A stretch of 33,114 bases of DNA from an uncultured Bacteroidales bacterium. GTDB taxonomy: Bacteria > Bacteroidota > Bacteroidia > Bacteroidales > Paludibacteraceae. The stretch is from NCBI GenBank assembly GCA_937911935.1, contig CALDQH010000057.1:1-33114 (forward strand), written 5' to 3'. The notes below the pieces were generated by a model. It saw nothing but the letters and a program-made list of their open reading frames with translations, was not told the DNA's origin and did not search any database. The position numbers and the translations under genes were made by a program. This document shows positions 7,343 through 16,254 of this stretch, piece by piece (within the stretch, counting starts at the first letter, position 1; each line of letters begins with the position of its first letter).

Positions 7343-8413
7343 TTATCGACCGCCTGTAATAACCGCTGTAAAACGTGGCATGTATCGACGCAAAAGCAAA
7401 TAAAGACATACCAAAAAGATGGTTACGACAAGGGGAATAAGTAAATATCCTACTATCATCTTGACATCGCTCATGGGTGCTAAAAACGCAACCCAAAGTT
7501 TAGACAAGAAAACGGTTAGTGGATTATGTAGGCAGAACAAAAAGAATGCCGCATCTGTTAATGTGTTATTTACCTTTAATTTTTGGGTTGCTACACCACG
7601 TGCAGCCCAAGCCATAAAGGCAAGGACACCTACTATCAAACTGGTTTTGTGGGCATAAAGCAGGTATGCTGGTTGATTGACCCAGCAATACAAATCGACT
7701 ACAAGCAACAAGACATACAGCGCTAAAAAAACATACCTTTTGTTTAGGCAATACTGAGCCACGTTTACCTTGTTTATCGAAAAATAGGCTCCCCACATAA
7801 AGTAAAAAAGTGGCTCTATCCCCATAGCAGTGGTATGCAAATTAACGCCCAATCCCGCCAAAATTCCCAACAAAACAAGGGGTACCCAACGGGTATATTT
7901 AAGCATGGCATAAATAAGAGGCGATGCCACCACCATAATGATTAAATCGCGAATAAACCAAAAAGGGTTCATGGGAACATTGGCAAAAACCACATCCACC
8001 CATTCGCTCACGCCGTAATCAAGCACCAGCGTGTTTTTGCCCGATAAAAAAGAAGGAAACAAAAGTTGTGCCACCAAAACCATCGCACACAAGGCGGCAT
8101 TCCAAAAAATATAGGGAATTAACAAGGTTTTAACCCTCGATTTTAGTTTTCTGAGGTAAACTTGCCACGAAAATGTACACTGGTAAAAAAACAGATAACC
8201 CGATATAAAAAAGAACAATGGAACAGCCACCCTTGTCAACATACCCGTTAGCAAATGGTACAAGACATCAAAAAAAGGGTACTGGCTGGCATAGGTCAAT
8301 TGCTCTCCACCTATAGCAATATCTGCAATGTGGGTGTGTATCACTACCACAGCCACCATTAGGGGGAATCGCAAAAATTGAATGGTTTGAGAAAGCAACT
8401 TATCGGGGTGCAT
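7343..8413 (-). CDS. acyltransferase family 3 membrane protein
   Basis: A 356-aa protein with about ten hydrophobic segments, matching the acyltransferase-3 family (OatA/OafA-like), whose members move acyl groups such as acetate onto extracytoplasmic sugars. The N-terminal signature is present: QFLRFPLMVAVVVIHTH (12-28), with R15 and the likely catalytic H26, followed by VPLFFFISGYLFF at about 64-76. There is no C-terminal SGNH domain, so it is the membrane-only type. The acceptor could be peptidoglycan, O-antigen or another glycan. It is 31 bp downstream of ddl on the same strand and probably shares its transcript. Confidence 0.87.
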   Translation of the reverse strand: MHPDKLLSQTIQFLRFPLMVAVVVIHTHIADIAIGGEQLTYASQYPFFDVLYHLLTGMLTRVAVPLFFFISGYLFFYQCTFSWQVYLRKLKSRVKTLLIPYIFWNAALCAMVLVAQLLFPSFLSGKNTLVLDYGVSEWVDVVFANVPMNPFWFIRDLIIMVVASPLIYAMLKYTRWVPLVLLGILAGLGVNLHTTAMGIEPLFYFMWGAYFSINKVNVAQYCLNKRYVFLALYVLLLVVDLYCWVNQPAYLLYAHKTSLIVGVLAFMAWAARGVATQKLKVNNTLTDAAFFLFCLHNPLTVFLSKLWVAFLAPMSDVKMIVGYLLIPLVVTIFLVCLYLLLRRYMPRFTAVITGGR

Positions 8414-8444
8414 CCACTTTTTACGCTACGGTTATAATCGTTTG

Positions 8445-9419
8445 TTAATTGAGTTGATTTTCGATGATATCAGCCATTACATCCTTGATATCCAAGCCCG
8501 CCGCACGTACTTGTTGTGGAATAAAGCTGGTGGGTGTCATACCTGGGGTGGTATTGGCTTCTAATACGTGTGGCACACCATCGGGCGAAATGATATAGTC
8601 GATGCGCACAATGCCTTTACATCCCAAAACATCGTAATATTTGGCAGTTTGGCGCTGCACTTCGGCAGTTAATTCGTCGCTGATGCGAGCCGGGGTAATT
8701 TCTTTTACCTGGCCGTTGTATTTGGCGTCGTAATCAAAAAATTCGTTATCGGTAACTACCTCGGTAATAGGGAATACCACGGTTTTGTTGTGGGTTTTGT
8801 ACATGCCACAGGTAATTTCGGTTCCTTGCAAGAACGATTCAATAATGACCTCTTCGCCCTCTTTAAAGGCAATGGCAATGGCATCGTTTAGCTGCGAGGC
8901 TTCTTTTACTTTGGTTACCCCAAAACTACTACCACCCACGTTCGATTTTACAAAGCAAGGCAAGCCCACAGTAGCGATAATTTGATCGACTTGGTAGGTT
9001 TGTTCTTTGCGCAACAACACAGATTGGGCAATGTTAGCACCAAAGGCTTGCAAATAGCGGTTGCACACAAATTTGTTAAAGGTGAGCGATGCCGCCAACA
9101 CACCACAGCAAGAATATTTTAGACCAATTAAATCAAAGTAACCTTGCAAAATACCGTTTTCGCCAGGGGTACCATGAATGGTAATGTAAGCAAAATCAAA
9201 GGTTTGTTTTTGACCATTTTGAACAAACGAAAAATCGTTTTTATCGATGGGAAATTTTTCGGTTTCGCTTACCACAGCGTTCCACTCGTTGCCAATAATG
9301 GTAACAATGGTAGTTTTATATACGTTTTGGTCGATAAACGATTTGATGCCTTGTGCACTTTTTAGCGATACAACAACTTCTGACGAGTCGCCCCCTGCTA
9401 CGATTGCTATGTGTTTCAT
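8445..9419 (-). CDS. ddl: D-alanine--D-alanine ligase
   Basis: Ddl joins two D-alanines using ATP, making the dipeptide added to UDP-MurNAc-tripeptide in peptidoglycan synthesis. The 324-aa protein has the ATP-grasp layout: N-terminal GGDSSEVVVSLKSA (9-22), HGTPGENG (82-89), the glycine-rich loop VKSNVGGSSFG (157-167), the central EFFDYDAKYNG segment (226-236), RIDY (272-275), and the C-terminal metal-binding region LEANTTPGMT (286-295). Length is normal. The ATG is at 9417-9419 with an exact -7 box 20 nt upstream. It heads a probable operon with the acyltransferase. An array of 8-bp repeats lies 77 nt upstream of its start. Confidence 0.96.
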   Translation of the reverse strand: MKHIAIVAGGDSSEVVVSLKSAQGIKSFIDQNVYKTTIVTIIGNEWNAVVSETEKFPIDKNDFSFVQNGQKQTFDFAYITIHGTPGENGILQGYFDLIGLKYSCCGVLAASLTFNKFVCNRYLQAFGANIAQSVLLRKEQTYQVDQIIATVGLPCFVKSNVGGSSFGVTKVKEASQLNDAIAIAFKEGEEVIIESFLQGTEITCGMYKTHNKTVVFPITEVVTDNEFFDYDAKYNGQVKEITPARISDELTAEVQRQTAKYYDVLGCKGIVRIDYIISPDGVPHVLEANTTPGMTPTSFIPQQVRAAGLDIKDVMADIIENQLN

Positions 9420-9439
9420 ATTAGTTTAGTTTTGACTGA

Positions 9440-9447
9440 CAAAGATA
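9440..9447 (-). promoter_or_regulatory. -7 box upstream of ddl
   Basis: On the minus strand this reads TATCTTTG, an exact TAnnTTTG match, 20 nt before the ddl ATG. Confidence 0.55.
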
Positions 9448-9495
9448 ATTATTTTAAAGGAGAGTTGAGAAAGGAGAAAGGAGAAATATTGATTA

Positions 9496-9531
9496 ATCGG
9501 TGAATCGGTGAATCGGTGAATCGGTGAATCG
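9496..9531. repeat. 8-bp tandem repeat array (ATCGGTGA x4)
   Basis: Four perfect tandem copies of ATCGGTGA (9496-9527) plus ATCG. Arrays with the same period and related units (GATTTGGT, GATTCGGT) occur upstream of folA and thyA, in the same orientation relative to their genes. Confidence 0.9.
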
Positions 9532-9544
9532 AAATAAATTTTTT

Positions 9545-9567
9545 CGGTCCCTGAGCTTGTCGACGTG
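9545..9567. repeat. REP-like motif, copy 1
   Basis: A 23-bp stretch containing CTGAGCTTGTCGA. It matches a second copy at 26839-26861 at 21 of 23 positions (differences at 9550 and 9564). Both copies follow an 8-bp tandem array. The core resembles a short dispersed repeat often seen in intergenic DNA of Bacteroidota. Confidence 0.75.
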
Positions 9568-9749
9568 TTGTTGACCAAAGGGAAAAAGGGCGTTTGGATT
9601 GTGCCGAGGCGAAGCCTGAATAATCGACTAATCAAAATAATTCTTTGCTTAAAAGATAAATCTATTTGTTTTCGTTTTTCTTAATTGAAATAAAGAGAGT
9701 GCGCGATTAAAAAACTTACAAAAAAGCACCGCATTTCGATTGTTTTTTG

Positions 9750-9757
9750 TAAATTTG
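9750..9757 (+). promoter_or_regulatory. -7 box upstream of gyrB
   Basis: TAAATTTG is an exact TAnnTTTG match, 31 nt before the gyrB ATG. No clear -33 TTTG is visible. Confidence 0.55.
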
Positions 9758-9788
9758 TACGTTTAATAGCAACATCAAAAATCTATAT

Positions 9789-11753
9789 ATGGAAGAACAA
9801 GAAAAACTAAACGCAGGCGAATATGGAGCCAGCAGTATTACGGTATTAGAGGGGTTAGAGGCTGTTCGTATGCGCCCTGCCATGTACATTGGCGACATTA
9901 GTATCAAAGGTCTTCATCACTTGGTATATGAGGTGGTGGATAACTCCATCGACGAGGCCCTTGCAGGCTATTGTACCAACATCGACGTAAGCATTAATGC
10001 AGACAACTCCATTACCGTAAAAGACAATGGTCGTGGTATTCCTGTTGATATGCACGAAAAAGAAGGTCGCTCTGCTTTAGAGGTGGTTATGACCGTTTTG
10101 CACGCCGGTGGTAAATTTAACAAAGATAGTTACAAGGTATCGGGCGGTTTGCACGGTGTGGGTGTATCGTGTGTAAACGCACTTTCTACCTATTTGCGTG
10201 CCGAAGTTTGCCGCGATGGCAAACGCTACATGCAAGAATATAGCGTGGGTAAACCTTTGGCTCCTATTGCCGAAATTGGCACATCTGATAGCACCGGAAC
10301 AACGGTTACATTCAAACCCGATGGTAGCATCTTTACCGTTACCGAATACAAATACGATATTTTGGCAAATCGCCTACGCGAATTGGCTTTCTTGAACGCA
10401 GGCATTCGTTTAACATTAACCGATTATCGTGTAAGCGAAGAACATCCCGAACCTAAAAGCGAAACTTTCTACTCGAAAGAAGGTTTGAAAGAATTTGTGC
10501 TTTATTTGGACGAAACACGCGACAAACTATTCGAAGAAGTTATTCACGTACAAACCTTTAAGGGTGAAACTCCTGTAGAAATCGCCTTGATTTACAACAC
10601 AGGTTATACCGAAAACATCCACTCGTATGTAAACAACATCAACACCATTGAGGGTGGTACTCACTTGGCAGGTTTCCGTCGTGGTTTGACACGTACACTA
10701 AAAAAATACGCCGAAGACAACAAGATGCTCGAAAAGTTGGAAAAACAAAAAATCGAGCTTAATGGCGATGACTTCCGCGAAGGCTTAACTGCCGTTATTT
10801 CTATCAAAGTAGCCGAACCTCAATTTGAAGGTCAAACCAAAACCAAATTGGGCAACAACGAGGTAATGGGTTCGGTAGATGCTGCCGTAAGTGAAGCCCT
10901 TGGCAACTACTTAGAAGAGCACCCCAATGCTGCTAAAACCATCATCGAAAAAGTGATTTTGGCTGCTACCGCTCGCCACGCAGCACGCAAAGCACGCGAA
11001 TTGGTACAACGTAAATCGCCCCTTAGCGGTGGTGGCTTGCCTGGTAAACTTGCCGACTGCTCGAGCAAAGACCCTGCCGAATGCGAATTGTTCCTTGTCG
11101 AAGGGGACTCTGCAGGTGGTACGGCTAAACAAGGTCGTGACCGTATAACCCAAGCTATTTTGCCTTTGCGTGGTAAAATCTTGAACGTAGAAAAAGCCAT
11201 GCAACACAAAGCTTTTGAAAGCGAAGAAATCCGCAACATCTACACCGCATTGGGTGTTACCATCGGTACTGCCGAAGACAGCAAAGCACTTAACATGGAA
11301 AAACTACGCTACCACAAGGTTATCATCATGACCGATGCCGACGTGGACGGTAGCCACATTGCCACTTTGGTACTTACCTTCTTCTTCCGCTACATGAAAG
11401 AGTTGATCGAAAACGGTCACGTGTACATTGCTACTCCTCCACTTTATTTGTGCAAGAAAGGCAAAATTGAAGAATATTGCTGGGACGAAGCCCAACGAAT
11501 TGCCTTTATCGAAAAATACGGTGGCGGCAGCGAAAGCGGCTTGCACGTTCAACGCTACAAAGGTTTGGGTGAGATGAACGCCGAACAATTGAAACAAACC
11601 ACCATGAGCAAAGAAGGCAGAACGCTTCGCCAAATTACCATCGAAAACGCAGCTGCTGCCGACCATATCTTCTCCATGTTAATGGGTGACGATGTAGAAC
11701 CACGCCGCGAATTTATCGAAGCGAATGCAACCTACGCTCGCATTGACGCATAA
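9789..11753 (+). CDS. gyrB: DNA gyrase subunit B
   Basis: GyrB supplies the ATPase and TOPRIM parts of DNA gyrase, which introduces negative supercoils. The 654-aa protein has the GHKL ATPase motifs EVVDNSIDEA (48-57), DNGRGIP (79-85) and GGLHGVGVSCVNALS (119-133). The transducer domain and a TOPRIM domain follow, with EGDSAGG (438-444; acidic E438) and TDADVDGSH (515-523; D516, D518, D520 for Mg2+). AKQGRDR and QAILPLRGKILNVEKA after TOPRIM favour GyrB over ParE. It ends with the usual EPRREFIE region. Length is normal for GyrB without the proteobacterial insertion. Codon use looks more uniform than in its neighbours, as expected for an abundant protein. The following gene begins 3 bp after the stop. 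Confidence 0.98.
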   Translation: MEEQEKLNAGEYGASSITVLEGLEAVRMRPAMYIGDISIKGLHHLVYEVVDNSIDEALAGYCTNIDVSINADNSITVKDNGRGIPVDMHEKEGRSALEVVMTVLHAGGKFNKDSYKVSGGLHGVGVSCVNALSTYLRAEVCRDGKRYMQEYSVGKPLAPIAEIGTSDSTGTTVTFKPDGSIFTVTEYKYDILANRLRELAFLNAGIRLTLTDYRVSEEHPEPKSETFYSKEGLKEFVLYLDETRDKLFEEVIHVQTFKGETPVEIALIYNTGYTENIHSYVNNINTIEGGTHLAGFRRGLTRTLKKYAEDNKMLEKLEKQKIELNGDDFREGLTAVISIKVAEPQFEGQTKTKLGNNEVMGSVDAAVSEALGNYLEEHPNAAKTIIEKVILAATARHAARKARELVQRKSPLSGGGLPGKLADCSSKDPAECELFLVEGDSAGGTAKQGRDRITQAILPLRGKILNVEKAMQHKAFESEEIRNIYTALGVTIGTAEDSKALNMEKLRYHKVIIMTDADVDGSHIATLVLTFFFRYMKELIENGHVYIATPPLYLCKKGKIEEYCWDEAQRIAFIEKYGGGSESGLHVQRYKGLGEMNAEQLKQTTMSKEGRTLRQITIENAAAADHIFSMLMGDDVEPRREFIEANATYARIDA

Positions 11754-11756
11754 CAC

Positions 11757-12278
11757 ATGAAAGTAGCTGTATTCTGCTCATCGAGCGACAACATAGCCGA
11801 GAACTACCGCCAAATGGCGCGTAGCCTCGGCTTTTTGCTTGCCCAAAATGGGCACGAACTGATTTACGGAGGCACGCCCTGCGGCCTTATGGGCGATGTA
11901 GCCCTATCTGCAGCCCAACAAGGGGGTGCAATCACTGGCATTATCCCCGAAAACTGGCGTGAATCTCAGTGGGTAAACCCATGCAACACGCAAAATATTT
12001 TTGTAAAAAACTTGGCAGAGCGCAAACAGTTGATGAGCCAAATGGCAGATGTGTTTGTAGTGCTACCTGGTGGCATTGGTACGCTGGACGAAGCTTTTAG
12101 CCTCATGGCCATGCACCAAATTGGCGAAACCACCAAAAAAGTTTACTTTATCAATTCCAACGGCTTTTTTGCAGGCATCAAAGAGCAACTAAACCATTGC
12201 CTACAAGAAAACTGCATGACCATGAATAGCGTTAGTGCTTACGAGTTTGTGGACGATATCAAACAATTACCCCTATGA
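11757..12278 (+). CDS. LOG-family (TIGR00730) nucleoside 5'-monophosphate phosphoribohydrolase
   Basis: A 173-aa Rossmann-fold protein of the LOG / YvdD family, once called 'lysine decarboxylase-like'. Characterised members cleave the N-glycosidic bond of cytokinin riboside monophosphates or AMP. The signature PGGIGTLDE is at 104-112 and the conserved R89 lies in LAERKQLM. The N-terminal VAVFCSSS nucleotide-binding strand and YGG (37-39) are also present. It starts 3 bp after gyrB and overlaps the next gene by 4 bp (ATGA). The natural substrate in this organism is unknown. Linkage to gyrB probably reflects co-transcription rather than shared function. Confidence 0.9.
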   Translation: MKVAVFCSSSDNIAENYRQMARSLGFLLAQNGHELIYGGTPCGLMGDVALSAAQQGGAITGIIPENWRESQWVNPCNTQNIFVKNLAERKQLMSQMADVFVVLPGGIGTLDEAFSLMAMHQIGETTKKVYFINSNGFFAGIKEQLNHCLQENCMTMNSVSAYEFVDDIKQLPL

Positions 12279-13522
12279 ATTTGATAAAACAAATCATCTC
12301 CTACCTTCAACTACTATCGGGAACGGTTCTATTTGCATCCATTCCTATCTACTTTAATTCGGTTACACGGTGGTCGATGATTGTTTTTTTAGTTACCTCA
12401 CTCATCGATGGTATCCTACAAAAAAGATACGCTCAAACCAGCCTGTTTTCGATAGAGAAACTTCCTTTTTGGGCATGCATTGCCACATACGCACTGCTCT
12501 ACCTATACCTACCCATAGACCATGCGGCAGCACATTGGAGCATCCTTGCCGAAAGTCGTTTGGCTTTTCTGCTATTTGGCATTGTGGGTATTATTGGCAC
12601 ACAACGTATTCCAACCAAAATACTGGCATACACCAGCATCATCGTATCGGTCTGCCTAATTGCTTACGTTGCCCTTCAACTCGATGCCAATCATTGGCGT
12701 TGGGACTACTGGTACAAAAGGTTCAACTACGTAAGGTCTATGCAAATCCATGCACACATGGCATTTAACATGTACCTCAACATTGCTATGGCATCCTGCT
12801 TTTGGCTGATAAAAAACTATCGATCGTGGTTAAAAAGCATTCCGCTTGTGCTACTCATTTTGCTTTTTTACGGATGCACATCCATTTCGGATGGCAGAAT
12901 TGGTATCCTTTGTGGCAACATCATGATGGCATTAGGGGTTATCTACCTACTGCCAACTACATACAAAAAATGGGCATTTGCCTTTATTCCAATAGCTGTT
13001 GTAGCCAGTGCACTTGTTATCGGCAACCACTACAAAATGCAGGCCTTAAACAAATTCACGCAAGACGATAGGTTTGTTATTTGGAGTGAATCTTTTGACA
13101 CAATCAAAGAATCGCCGTTATTGGGCTATGGAGCGGGAGAAAGTGCCCAAATCATGTTGGAAAGCTTTAAAGAATCGGAAGTGCTGCGCAAAAACAGCTT
13201 TTTAGTAGAGCATGCGGGCATCGAGAAACGCATTGTCGGAGCGCACCCACACAATCAGTGGCTGCAATCGTGGATGGAACATGGCATAGCAGGGCTACTT
13301 TGCGCTACCCTATGGCTGTTAGTCCCATTAATCTGCCTGATTAAAAACAAGAGCAATTTACTTGTCATTACTTTGTGGGGACTGATTATCCTGCAACTAC
13401 TCACAGATACTACCCGAGGAGCCTTTACCGACTTATTTTTTTGCTACTACCTGCTTATTGCCATGAACTATGCCCAAAAGGGTAGCAAAGAAGTAGTAAG
13501 TAGCACGGAAAGGACAGCGTAA
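12275..13522 (+). CDS. O-antigen ligase / polymerase family membrane protein (Wzy_C)
   Basis: A 415-aa membrane protein with about ten hydrophobic segments and one large periplasmic loop (about residues 265-330), the layout of WaaL ligases and Wzy polymerases. Within the loop are LLGYGAGES and AHPHNQWLQSWMEHGIAG; the His-Asn pair followed by a hydrophobic segment is typical of the Wzy_C family. It could join glycan to lipid A core or polymerise repeat units, and the sequence does not decide between these. The start overlaps the LOG gene stop (ATGA). Its last 90 bp overlap the convergent glycosyltransferase gene. The neighbouring glycosyltransferases on the other strand support a surface glycan role. 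Confidence 0.82.
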   Translation: MNLIKQIISYLQLLSGTVLFASIPIYFNSVTRWSMIVFLVTSLIDGILQKRYAQTSLFSIEKLPFWACIATYALLYLYLPIDHAAAHWSILAESRLAFLLFGIVGIIGTQRIPTKILAYTSIIVSVCLIAYVALQLDANHWRWDYWYKRFNYVRSMQIHAHMAFNMYLNIAMASCFWLIKNYRSWLKSIPLVLLILLFYGCTSISDGRIGILCGNIMMALGVIYLLPTTYKKWAFAFIPIAVVASALVIGNHYKMQALNKFTQDDRFVIWSESFDTIKESPLLGYGAGESAQIMLESFKESEVLRKNSFLVEHAGIEKRIVGAHPHNQWLQSWMEHGIAGLLCATLWLLVPLICLIKNKSNLLVITLWGLIILQLLTDTTRGAFTDLFFCYYLLIAMNYAQKGSKEVVSSTERTA

Positions 13523-14329
13523 CCACCACATACATTGTGCCATCTGAATAGCTTGACGCAACCTTATATCAATTCTGCTATATTTTCCTCGTCCGTAACG
13601 ACTGATGATATAGTTTCTAATGTCCAAACAGAACGATTGATAGAAACGTAATCGTTTTTGCACATTTCTATTATTGCTAATAGAATCATCCATTATCCGG
13701 TACACAGCTGTTATGCATGGATCGTAAGAAATAGTACCATTTGCCATTAAAGACAGCCAAACAGGATAGTCAAAGGTTAGAAAATTAAATCGAATATAAT
13801 CATCTATATTGCAGTAAGCATCGTATGCACTACGCCTAAAACAAACCGTAGGAGAGAAGATAAAACCACCGTGATACAACATGTAATCGTAGGGCGTCGT
13901 TGACTTCATGCTAAACAGGTACGACATATCTCTAAACGGAATTATAGTACCACCTTTTAGACGATTTACACCCGTAAACGATAAATGACAAGTAGGATGT
14001 GCATCCAAATAATCTACTTGCTTTTGCAATTTATTTTCGTCAATCCAATAATCGTCGCTTTCTAGCACTGCCAAATATTCACCTTGTGCTTGTTGTAATA
14101 GAAACTTATAGTTGGGCAACAAACCCTGATTGGTTGTTTGCTTAAACAATTTGATTTGAGGGTGTTTTTGCGCATAACCCAACGCTACTTGATAGGTATT
14201 ATCGGTAGAGCAATCGTCGTTGATGAGCAATTCTATTTCGAACGATGTTTGCTGAGCTAAAAAACTTTCAATGGCCTCGGCAATGTAAGGCTCGTGGTTA
14301 TAGGTGGGCATTAAGACGCTTACCTTCAT
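13433..14329 (-). CDS. glycosyltransferase family 2
   Basis: A 298-aa GT-A fold glycosyltransferase. The N-terminus VSVLMPTYNHEPYIAEAIES (3-22) and NDDCSTDNT (about 37-45) are GT2 hallmarks for nucleotide-sugar binding, and LESDDYW supplies the DxD-like metal-binding motif. The C-terminal third carries a hydrophobic stretch (ATYYFFATLLGIV) that may sit at the membrane. The sugar and acceptor are unknown. It is the last gene of a four-gene minus-strand glycosyltransferase operon, 1 bp after the GT4 stop. Its 3' end runs 90 bp into the convergent O-antigen-ligase-like gene. Confidence 0.9.
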   Translation of the reverse strand: MKVSVLMPTYNHEPYIAEAIESFLAQQTSFEIELLINDDCSTDNTYQVALGYAQKHPQIKLFKQTTNQGLLPNYKFLLQQAQGEYLAVLESDDYWIDENKLQKQVDYLDAHPTCHLSFTGVNRLKGGTIIPFRDMSYLFSMKSTTPYDYMLYHGGFIFSPTVCFRRSAYDAYCNIDDYIRFNFLTFDYPVWLSLMANGTISYDPCITAVYRIMDDSISNNRNVQKRLRFYQSFCLDIRNYIISRYGRGKYSRIDIRLRQAIQMAQCMWWLRCPFRATYYFFATLLGIVHGNKQVVAKK

Positions 14330-14330
14330 A

Positions 14331-15410
14331 TCATCTCTTTTTTAACTGATTAAATAAAGCTTCCCATTTATCAACAATGGTAGCCTCTGCAAATTTTTCC
14401 TTGACGTACCGATATGCCTCGGCAGAATAGTGCCATCTTTCTGATTCTTGCGTCATGAGCTGCCTCAAAGCATCTGCAAAAGCCTGCACATTGCCAGCGG
14501 GCACTAACAATCCTGTTTGTTGGTGCTGTATAATTTCAGAGGGTCCAGTTGGGCAATCAAATGCCACCGCTGGCAGACCACACGCAGCTGCTTCTATCAA
14601 CACCAAAGGTAACCCCTCAAAACGCGACGAAAGAGCATAAATACTGCACGATGCAAATAACCGCTGTACATTATTGGTAGGGGGTAATAACTGAACCGAA
14701 CTATGTAATTGTTGCTGATTTATATAGTCTTGCATACGTTTTGTATGCTTCTTTTTACCCTTTCCTACTATTAGCAATTGCCAATCTGCTTTATCTTGTA
14801 GCAAATTCCATGCCTGCAGCAACATATCAAACCCTTTTTGTTCTGTATATCGACCAACGGCCACTACTTGATGGCCTTGGGGAGCTACGTATGCAGGCAC
14901 CTCTATGGTAATTGGATTATGAATGCACTGTACTTTGGTCGTATTATACTTTTGTCGGTACGATTGAGCATCTTCTTCGGTTAGAGTAACTATGCAATCG
15001 CCGTATTTTACCGCCAACTTACGCGATAGTCGTTGCAAGGGTTTGCTGTGCATCAGCGAGTTAAAATGCTCCCAATAGATGGTGGTATAAGGTTTGCAAG
15101 CGGGAATTTTAAAGGTAGCACGCGAAGCATCTACCACAATAATTATATCGGGCAATAGCTGGGCAAAGCACTTTTTAAGCTTGTAATGCCTACGCAAATC
15201 GCGGTAAGGGAAAATGCTGTTGTCGGAACCTTTGTGGATATAATGCAATTGCACCGCAGGCAACACCTCAAAAAAGGGTTTTTGATTGCCCACCAAGGAT
15301 ACAATGTGTACTTGGTGCCCACGCAGGCTTAATTGATTGGCAATTTGGATGGTAACCCTTTCGGTACCGCCGACGTTATCCAAGGCTTTTATTAAAAAGA
15401 CAATCTTCAT
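14331..15410 (-). CDS. glycosyltransferase family 4
   Basis: A 359-aa GT-B fold glycosyltransferase of family GT4. Landmarks are the N-terminal VGGTERV loop (13-19), the central VAVGRYTEQKGFDMLLQAW motif that opens the nucleotide-sugar domain, and the EX7E-type motif RFEGLPLVLIEA, where the first Glu contacts the donor. No signal peptide or membrane segment is seen; it should act on the cytoplasmic face of the membrane on a lipid-linked acceptor. It follows the paralogous glycosyltransferase pair by 7 bp and precedes the GT2 gene by 1 bp. Donor specificity cannot be assigned. Confidence 0.93.
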   Translation of the reverse strand: MKIVFLIKALDNVGGTERVTIQIANQLSLRGHQVHIVSLVGNQKPFFEVLPAVQLHYIHKGSDNSIFPYRDLRRHYKLKKCFAQLLPDIIIVVDASRATFKIPACKPYTTIYWEHFNSLMHSKPLQRLSRKLAVKYGDCIVTLTEEDAQSYRQKYNTTKVQCIHNPITIEVPAYVAPQGHQVVAVGRYTEQKGFDMLLQAWNLLQDKADWQLLIVGKGKKKHTKRMQDYINQQQLHSSVQLLPPTNNVQRLFASCSIYALSSRFEGLPLVLIEAAACGLPAVAFDCPTGPSEIIQHQQTGLLVPAGNVQAFADALRQLMTQESERWHYSAEAYRYVKEKFAEATIVDKWEALFNQLKKR

Positions 15411-15417
15411 AGCGTTA

Positions 15418-16254
15418 TTACAGCACAGATTTAAACCTTTCTGGTATTTGAATAATCAATTTCCATCCTGCCATAGAAGGTTTATTGAGCGCATAAATAG
15501 GCCTGCATAAGGTTTGCATCCAACGACCCCATTTTAGGTATTTTTCTGCTGTTTTGGGCTTAACCTTAGATACCATGTAAATGGTTCTGGCACGACGGCC
15601 AATGTGCTTGCCCCACCCTGCAGACATTCTATCTTTATCCTGGTAGCGATCTTCTATCATTTTCATATCAAAGCTACCAAAATGGAACAAATACAAATTA
15701 GGATCTATGCTAAAATTATGTCCTTTTACACGATGAAATCCAGCCCCCCAACGACAAGGTTTGTTTACGATAATGGGTTTGGTATAACGAGAGCAAACAT
15801 AGGCATAATGGCGTTGTTCCAAAAAAGGTTTTTCCCAATCTATAACCTTTTCTTGCTCCAAGTGTTGGCCTACATCAATACCCAACGCACTTTTACAGCA
15901 ATTTACCTTTAAATCAGAAAGATACGCATGTAACGACTTGCCTACCTTGGGGTCAACTACCAAAAACTCATCCGCATCGCACCCTACCACCATATCGTAT
16001 CCACGTTCCAATAACTCGGTAGCACGCTCCGACAGAAAAAGCAAACGACCCTTTTCGGCCTTTACCACCTGTCCGCCTATTTTAGGCACTTTGGTAACAT
16101 TCGATTTACCAGCTTTGGCAGGAACCGATTGGTCTAATCCATCTAAAAAAATATATAAATTTTCTTCGCCAAACTCTTTCCCATAATACGAAACCCACTT
16201 ATTAAGAAAGTTTTCGTCGTTACGAGCCATGGTAATTACTGCTATTCTTTTCAT
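15418..16254 (-). CDS. GT2-like glycosyltransferase, paralogue B
   Basis: A 278-aa protein of the GT-A type (Glyco_tranf_2_4-like). It has MKRIAVITMARNDENFLNKW at the N-terminus and a DAD metal-binding motif in VVGCDADEFLVVD. RWGAGFHRVKGHN and LYLFHFGS follow later; these sequences are shared with its upstream neighbour. The frame is open from 16323, but the start is set at the ATG at 16252-16254 because that aligns with the neighbour's N-terminus and gives a 4-bp ATGA overlap with it. About half of the first 200 residues match the neighbour by eye, and both end in ...SVL. It is a tandem duplicate within the glycan operon; specificity is unknown. Confidence 0.85.
   Translation of the reverse strand: MKRIAVITMARNDENFLNKWVSYYGKEFGEENLYIFLDGLDQSVPAKAGKSNVTKVPKIGGQVVKAEKGRLLFLSERATELLERGYDMVVGCDADEFLVVDPKVGKSLHAYLSDLKVNCCKSALGIDVGQHLEQEKVIDWEKPFLEQRHYAYVCSRYTKPIIVNKPCRWGAGFHRVKGHNFSIDPNLYLFHFGSFDMKMIEDRYQDKDRMSAGWGKHIGRRARTIYMVSKVKPKTAEKYLKWGRWMQTLCRPIYALNKPSMAGWKLIIQIPERFKSVL

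Larger units (their letters stand above)
9420..9788. other. 369-bp intergenic region between divergent ddl and gyrB
   Basis: No credible gene is present; a minus-strand open frame at 9426-9635 is built from repeats. From left to right the region holds the ddl promoter box (9440-9447), a purine-rich stretch of GAGAAAG-like units (about 9459-9488), a tandem 8-bp array (9496-9531), a REP-like motif (9545-9567), about 180 bp of AT-rich sequence with nothing recognisable, and the gyrB promoter box (9750-9757). Confidence 0.8.

Noticed and set aside
9496..9531. Possible CRISPR array
   Set aside because: The units are 8 bp and directly adjacent with no unique spacers, and no cas genes are present. 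The same reasoning rejects the arrays at 26803-26842, 27685-27772 and 32099-32147.
9426..9635. 69-aa open frame on the minus strand between ddl and gyrB
   Set aside because: Its sequence is made from the 8-bp array and REP-like motif (repeated HRFTDSP-like units), it starts inside intergenic repeats, and it overlaps the ddl promoter region. No protein-like features.
10907..11239. Long antisense open frames within gyrB
   Set aside because: They are shadows caused by strong codon bias in gyrB; the sense frame has full domain content and the antisense translations show no protein-like features.
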